From contig DGQA01000010.1 of NCBI GenBank assembly GCA_002390705.1, forward strand, positions 8,954 to 72,953: a DNA stretch of 64,000 bases, given 5' to 3'. Each line of letters starts with the position of its first letter. Position 1 is the first letter of the stretch. The stretch comes from Actinobacteria bacterium UBA4426. Lineage in GTDB: Bacteria; Actinomycetota; Actinomycetes; S36-B12. This document shows, piece by piece, positions 61,480 through 64,000 of the stretch. The translations under genes and the position numbers were made by a program. The notes beneath the pieces are model-generated. The model did no database searches. It saw only the letters and a program-made list of their open reading frames with translations, and was not told the DNA's origin.

Positions 61480-62604
61480 TTACTGAATGCCCAATTCGGT
61501 ACACACAGCTGCTACGTCATCCGCACAGAGCGCGGCCACGTCAAAGCCAGGAGATGCGTCAATAACATCCTTGACATTTTCGGAGTAGATGATGACTGGG
61601 TCTGAGTACTTCGCTGGAACAGTCGTTCCGTTGACGTCCACGGTCCCTTCTACAGATGGGGATTCGCCATTAAGTAGCGCGATGGCGAGTGCCGAGGCAT
61701 CGCCAGCTTCAAGTGCAGTGTTCTTGAACACTGTCATGCACTGCTTTCCGAGGAGAACGTTTTGTAAACCACCAGTGGTTGCATCTTGTCCGGTCACGGG
61801 GAGCTTAATGCCGTTCTTGTCCAAAACTGCAATTGCAGCTCCACCAAGACCGTCGTTGGCGGCGAGAACGCCATCAATATTTCCACCAAGGTCCGTGAAC
61901 ATCTGCTCGAAGATGACGCCACCCTGTTGGTTATCCCAGTCTGGGACCGACTGGTCATTAACTGGTGTTACTCCTGCAGCTGCAAGGGTGGTTTCGTAAC
62001 CTTCCTTGAACATCGCGGCGTTACCGTCAGATGGCGAACCGTTGAGGAACACGACTGCCGCAGCAGCAGGATCAATGCCATTGTCGCCGAGGCACTTGAG
62101 AAGACCTTCACCCTGAAGCTGTCCAACCTTTACGTTATTAAAGGAAACGTAGTAGTCAGCAGGTGCAAATGGACGATCGTATGCAATTACCGGGATGCCC
62201 TGCGCCTTCGCTTTTTCAGCAACCGTTGCACCGGAACCGTTCAAGTCAACCAGAACCATTACCCCACAGCCACCTGCGAGCATTTGGTCTCCGATGGTGA
62301 GGTACTGGGTTGTGTCGCCCTGAGCATTCTGGATGTCTGCTGAGAATCCGGCTGATTCAAGAGCGTTTTGAATTGCTGGACGATCCTGGTTTTCCCATCG
62401 ATCTGAAGACTGGCTGTCTGGCAGGATAACGCAAGCTGTTCCAGCATCTTCTACTGCGGCTTCTTCAGTTGCTTCTGCCTCTTCAGTGACTGCGCTTTCT
62501 GATGCAGTGTCTGTGGCTGCTGTGTCGTCACTCGACGAACAGGAGGTAAGTACTAATGATGCTGCCGCGATGCTCGCGAAAGCTACATATAGCTTCTTCT
62601 TCAT
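61480..62604 (-). CDS. xylF: Xylose-type ABC transporter substrate-binding lipoprotein
   Basis: The 374-residue protein has a lipoprotein signal with lipobox LVLTSCSSS, an acidic spacer and the periplasmic-binding-protein fold (CVILPDSQSSDRW, then VIAYDRPFAPADYYVSFNN), which is the XylF-like subgroup. It would capture xylose outside the membrane. GAAAGGAAA precedes the ATG. Hairpins on both sides of the gene suggest a separate, stable mRNA. Confidence 0.92.
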   Translation of the reverse strand: MKKKLYVAFASIAAASLVLTSCSSSDDTAATDTASESAVTEEAEATEEAAVEDAGTACVILPDSQSSDRWENQDRPAIQNALESAGFSADIQNAQGDTTQYLTIGDQMLAGGCGVMVLVDLNGSGATVAEKAKAQGIPVIAYDRPFAPADYYVSFNNVKVGQLQGEGLLKCLGDNGIDPAAAAVVFLNGSPSDGNAAMFKEGYETTLAAAGVTPVNDQSVPDWDNQQGGVIFEQMFTDLGGNIDGVLAANDGLGGAAIAVLDKNGIKLPVTGQDATTGGLQNVLLGKQCMTVFKNTALEAGDASALAIALLNGESPSVEGTVDVNGTTVPAKYSDPVIIYSENVKDVIDASPGFDVAALCADDVAAVCTELGIQ

Positions 62605-62622
62605 ATGTATTTCCTTTCAGTG

Positions 62623-62637
62623 CAGGAATCTCCTGCT
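62623..62637 (-). other. Short hairpin between xylA and the binding-protein gene
   Basis: GCAGGA and TCCTGC pair around three bases. It lies 18 bases after the xylA stop and just upstream of the ribosome site of the next gene. No T tract follows. Confidence 0.55.
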
Positions 62638-62654
62638 TAACTTTTTCCGAGAAA

Positions 62655-63815
62655 TTAGATTCCCAGAATTCGATCAATGACTAATTGATCAAGTGCTTCG
62701 TTGCCGTAGGACCTAGCCGCAAGCGCATCTGGATCAAATGACTCACGAAGCAATCCGTCAGCAACTTCAGACGTGAAGTTGCCAACGCTCGGTTCCGCGA
62801 GTTCAGGTGTGCTCGATCTGTCCAGTGCTGCCTTCACCCGAGGATCTTGGTCGAACTCACGTGCCTTGGCTGCGAGTGCGAGATAGGTGCGCATGCATCC
62901 GCGCGCGAAGTCCCAAATACCGTCACCCCATTCGTTACGGTAGGGGCGCGCATCAAAGTGCTTCGGCCCGGTGTAGTCAGAGTTTTCCAACAACCGCACC
63001 AACATGAAGTCGTCTTTGATGCCTTCAGACCCAAAGCGCAGGTCTTGATCAAAACGTCCAATTTTTTGGTCATTGAGGTCAATGTGGTAGAGCTTTCCTT
63101 GCCACAAGGCTTGGGCAACTCCTTGGAAGAAACTCAGTCCTGCCATAGTTTCGTGGGCGACTTCGGGATTGAGGCCGACCATAGCTGGATTTTCGAGTTG
63201 ATTAATAAATGCCATGACGTGGCCAATTGTGGGAAGAAAGGTATCCCCTCGCGGCTCATTCGGCTTTGGCTCTAAGGCAAAACGAATGTCGTATTTTTTT
63301 TCGGAGACATAGCCGCATAAAAAGTCCAAAGCTTCCTTGTACCGGTCAAGTGCATCGGCAGGATTCTTGCTCGCGGCACTCTCGACCCCTTCACGACCGC
63401 CCCAGAGAACATACGTGGATGCTCCCAGCTCGGCAGCAACATCGATGTTGCGCAATGTCTTTTGAATCGCATAGCGTCGGACATTTCGGTCATTTGAAGT
63501 GAATGCGCCATCTTTGAAAACTGGGTGCCAGAACAGGTTAGTTGTCGCCATGGGGCATACCAAGCCCGATTCGTCCAGTGATTTCTTGAAGGCATCAAGC
63601 TCGGCGCGGCGCTGTGATTCGCTCGCTCCAAAAGTCATGAGATCGTCGTCGTGGAATGAAACACCCCAAGCGCCAATGTCCGCGAGTCCCTTGACAAAGT
63701 CTGAGGTGGTGATGGCTGGTCGAGTTGCATCACCAAATGGGTCTCGACCGATATGGCCGATGGTCCACAGGCCGAAGGCAAATTTATCTTCTGGAACGGG
63801 CGTAAGACGATCCAT
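62655..63815 (-). CDS. xylA: Xylose isomerase
   Basis: The 386-residue TIM-barrel enzyme turns xylose into xylulose. It has the actinobacterial class pattern: VSFHDDDLMTFG with the catalytic histidine and aspartate, ALEPKPNEPRGD with metal glutamate and lysine, and the later DLNDQK metal site. The start at 63815 follows GAGGGA by eight bases; ATG 63836 is in frame but has no such site. It is the first gene of the xylose operon, and its promoter and operator are directly upstream. Confidence 0.96.
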   Translation of the reverse strand: MDRLTPVPEDKFAFGLWTIGHIGRDPFGDATRPAITTSDFVKGLADIGAWGVSFHDDDLMTFGASESQRRAELDAFKKSLDESGLVCPMATTNLFWHPVFKDGAFTSNDRNVRRYAIQKTLRNIDVAAELGASTYVLWGGREGVESAASKNPADALDRYKEALDFLCGYVSEKKYDIRFALEPKPNEPRGDTFLPTIGHVMAFINQLENPAMVGLNPEVAHETMAGLSFFQGVAQALWQGKLYHIDLNDQKIGRFDQDLRFGSEGIKDDFMLVRLLENSDYTGPKHFDARPYRNEWGDGIWDFARGCMRTYLALAAKAREFDQDPRVKAALDRSSTPELAEPSVGNFTSEVADGLLRESFDPDALAARSYGNEALDQLVIDRILGI

Positions 63816-63849
63816 CACGAGTCCCTCAATCCACATTGGATGACTAAAT

Positions 63850-63866
63850 TGTTGTGAGCGACAACA
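63850..63866. promoter_or_regulatory. Candidate XylR operator before xylA
   Basis: The palindrome TGTTGT-GAGCG-ACAACA overlaps the -10 of the xylA promoter. A repressor bound here would block initiation. The assignment to the ROK protein is inferred. Confidence 0.65.
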
Positions 63867-63891
63867 TAATCTCATTTTTTAAGCAGTGCAA
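63863..63891 (-). promoter_or_regulatory. xylA operon promoter
   Basis: On the minus strand TTGCAC (63891-63886), a 17-base spacer and TATGTT (63868-63863) make a sigma-70-type promoter. The transcript has a leader of about 40 bases with a ribosome site, unlike many genes in the window. Bases 63892-64000 show no further gene. Confidence 0.65.
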
Positions 63892-64000
63892 CTAAAAATG
63901 GCCATATTTATCAACATTCGGGTAACAATTTCATTACGGAGATCTGGCTATTCGGTGAAAAGAGTCGTCAATCGCTCGGCGGAGTCGAGGGCCGTCACAA

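Overview
The window is 64 kb of a compact actinobacterial chromosome. Reasons: a WhiB regulator, a Crp regulator close to the mycobacterial one, an ask-asd pair with an internal start in ask, an F420-type oxidoreductase, DUF4244 pilin and Rv3654c-type TadE genes, and a gene order that follows Mycobacterium tuberculosis Rv3649-Rv3683 almost gene by gene. Base composition looks close to 50-53% GC by eye, low for the phylum. That, the tight packing and the leaderless promoters fit a small-genome freshwater or planktonic actinobacterium, but the lineage is inferred and not proven. No insertion sequence, prophage, integrase gene or CRISPR array was seen.

Layout. 1-6.1 kb: end of an MrfA/YprA-type helicase, then a complete Tad (Flp) pilus operon on the minus strand (ssd/cpaE, tadA, tadB, tadC, flp, tadE, tadE-like). 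6.2-14.4 kb: HAD phosphatase, Fic-fold protein without the catalytic residues, acetyl-CoA synthetase, NhaA, holin-X-type membrane protein, alpha/beta hydrolase without a nucleophile, an unknown protein and an iron-sulfur photolyase. 14.6-16.9 kb: a secreted propeller-like protein and a tocopherol-cyclase-like protein. 17-29.6 kb: the nth-tlpA-nudL-marP operon, crp, ridA-nudix-MBL operon, two ArsA-type ATPases, whiB, a class A PBP, YqeY and a metallophosphoesterase. 29.6-33.6 kb: an apparent insertion: a tRNA-Thr 3' scar, a GC-rich pntAB pair and a dead secreted-protein gene. 33.6-46 kb: tRNA-Pro, an arsR/arsI pair, asd-ask, an ABC exporter, recR, dnaX, the SRP RNA, two tRNA-Ser genes, LytR_C, the tRNA deaminase pair, upp, a decayed second pntB, a ParA-type ATPase and a septum-formation-like secreted protein. 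46-55 kb: NDH-2, aldo/keto reductase, ABC-F, FkbM methyltransferase, tetR/SMR efflux, F420-type nitroreductase, pterin dehydratase, rpiB and xylB. 55-64 kb: tRNA-Lys, SDR and Gfo/Idh oxidoreductases, and a xylose operon on the minus strand (xylA, binding protein, ATPase, permease, ROK regulator, aldose epimerase).

How it works together. Xylose is imported by the ABC system, its anomers interconverted by the epimerase, isomerised by XylA and phosphorylated by XylB; RpiB is coupled to xylB and feeds the pentose phosphate pathway. PntAB, NDH-2, NhaA and AcsA cover redox, ion and acetate balance.

Most interesting observations: (1) 13 genes carry TANNNT exactly six bases before the start codon and six more carry it seven bases before, so leaderless transcription appears to be the default for lead genes here. 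(2) One 20-bp palindrome between tetR and the SMR pump appears to be operator and both -10 elements at once. (3) The intact pntAB pair looks foreign and sits by a tRNA scar, while the C-terminal part of another pntB lies decayed 11 kb away, suggesting replacement by a xenologue. (4) Strong hairpins without U tracts follow the pilin gene, xylA and the sugar-binding-protein gene, and may set unequal expression within operons. (5) ask carries a strong internal ribosome binding site for its beta subunit.
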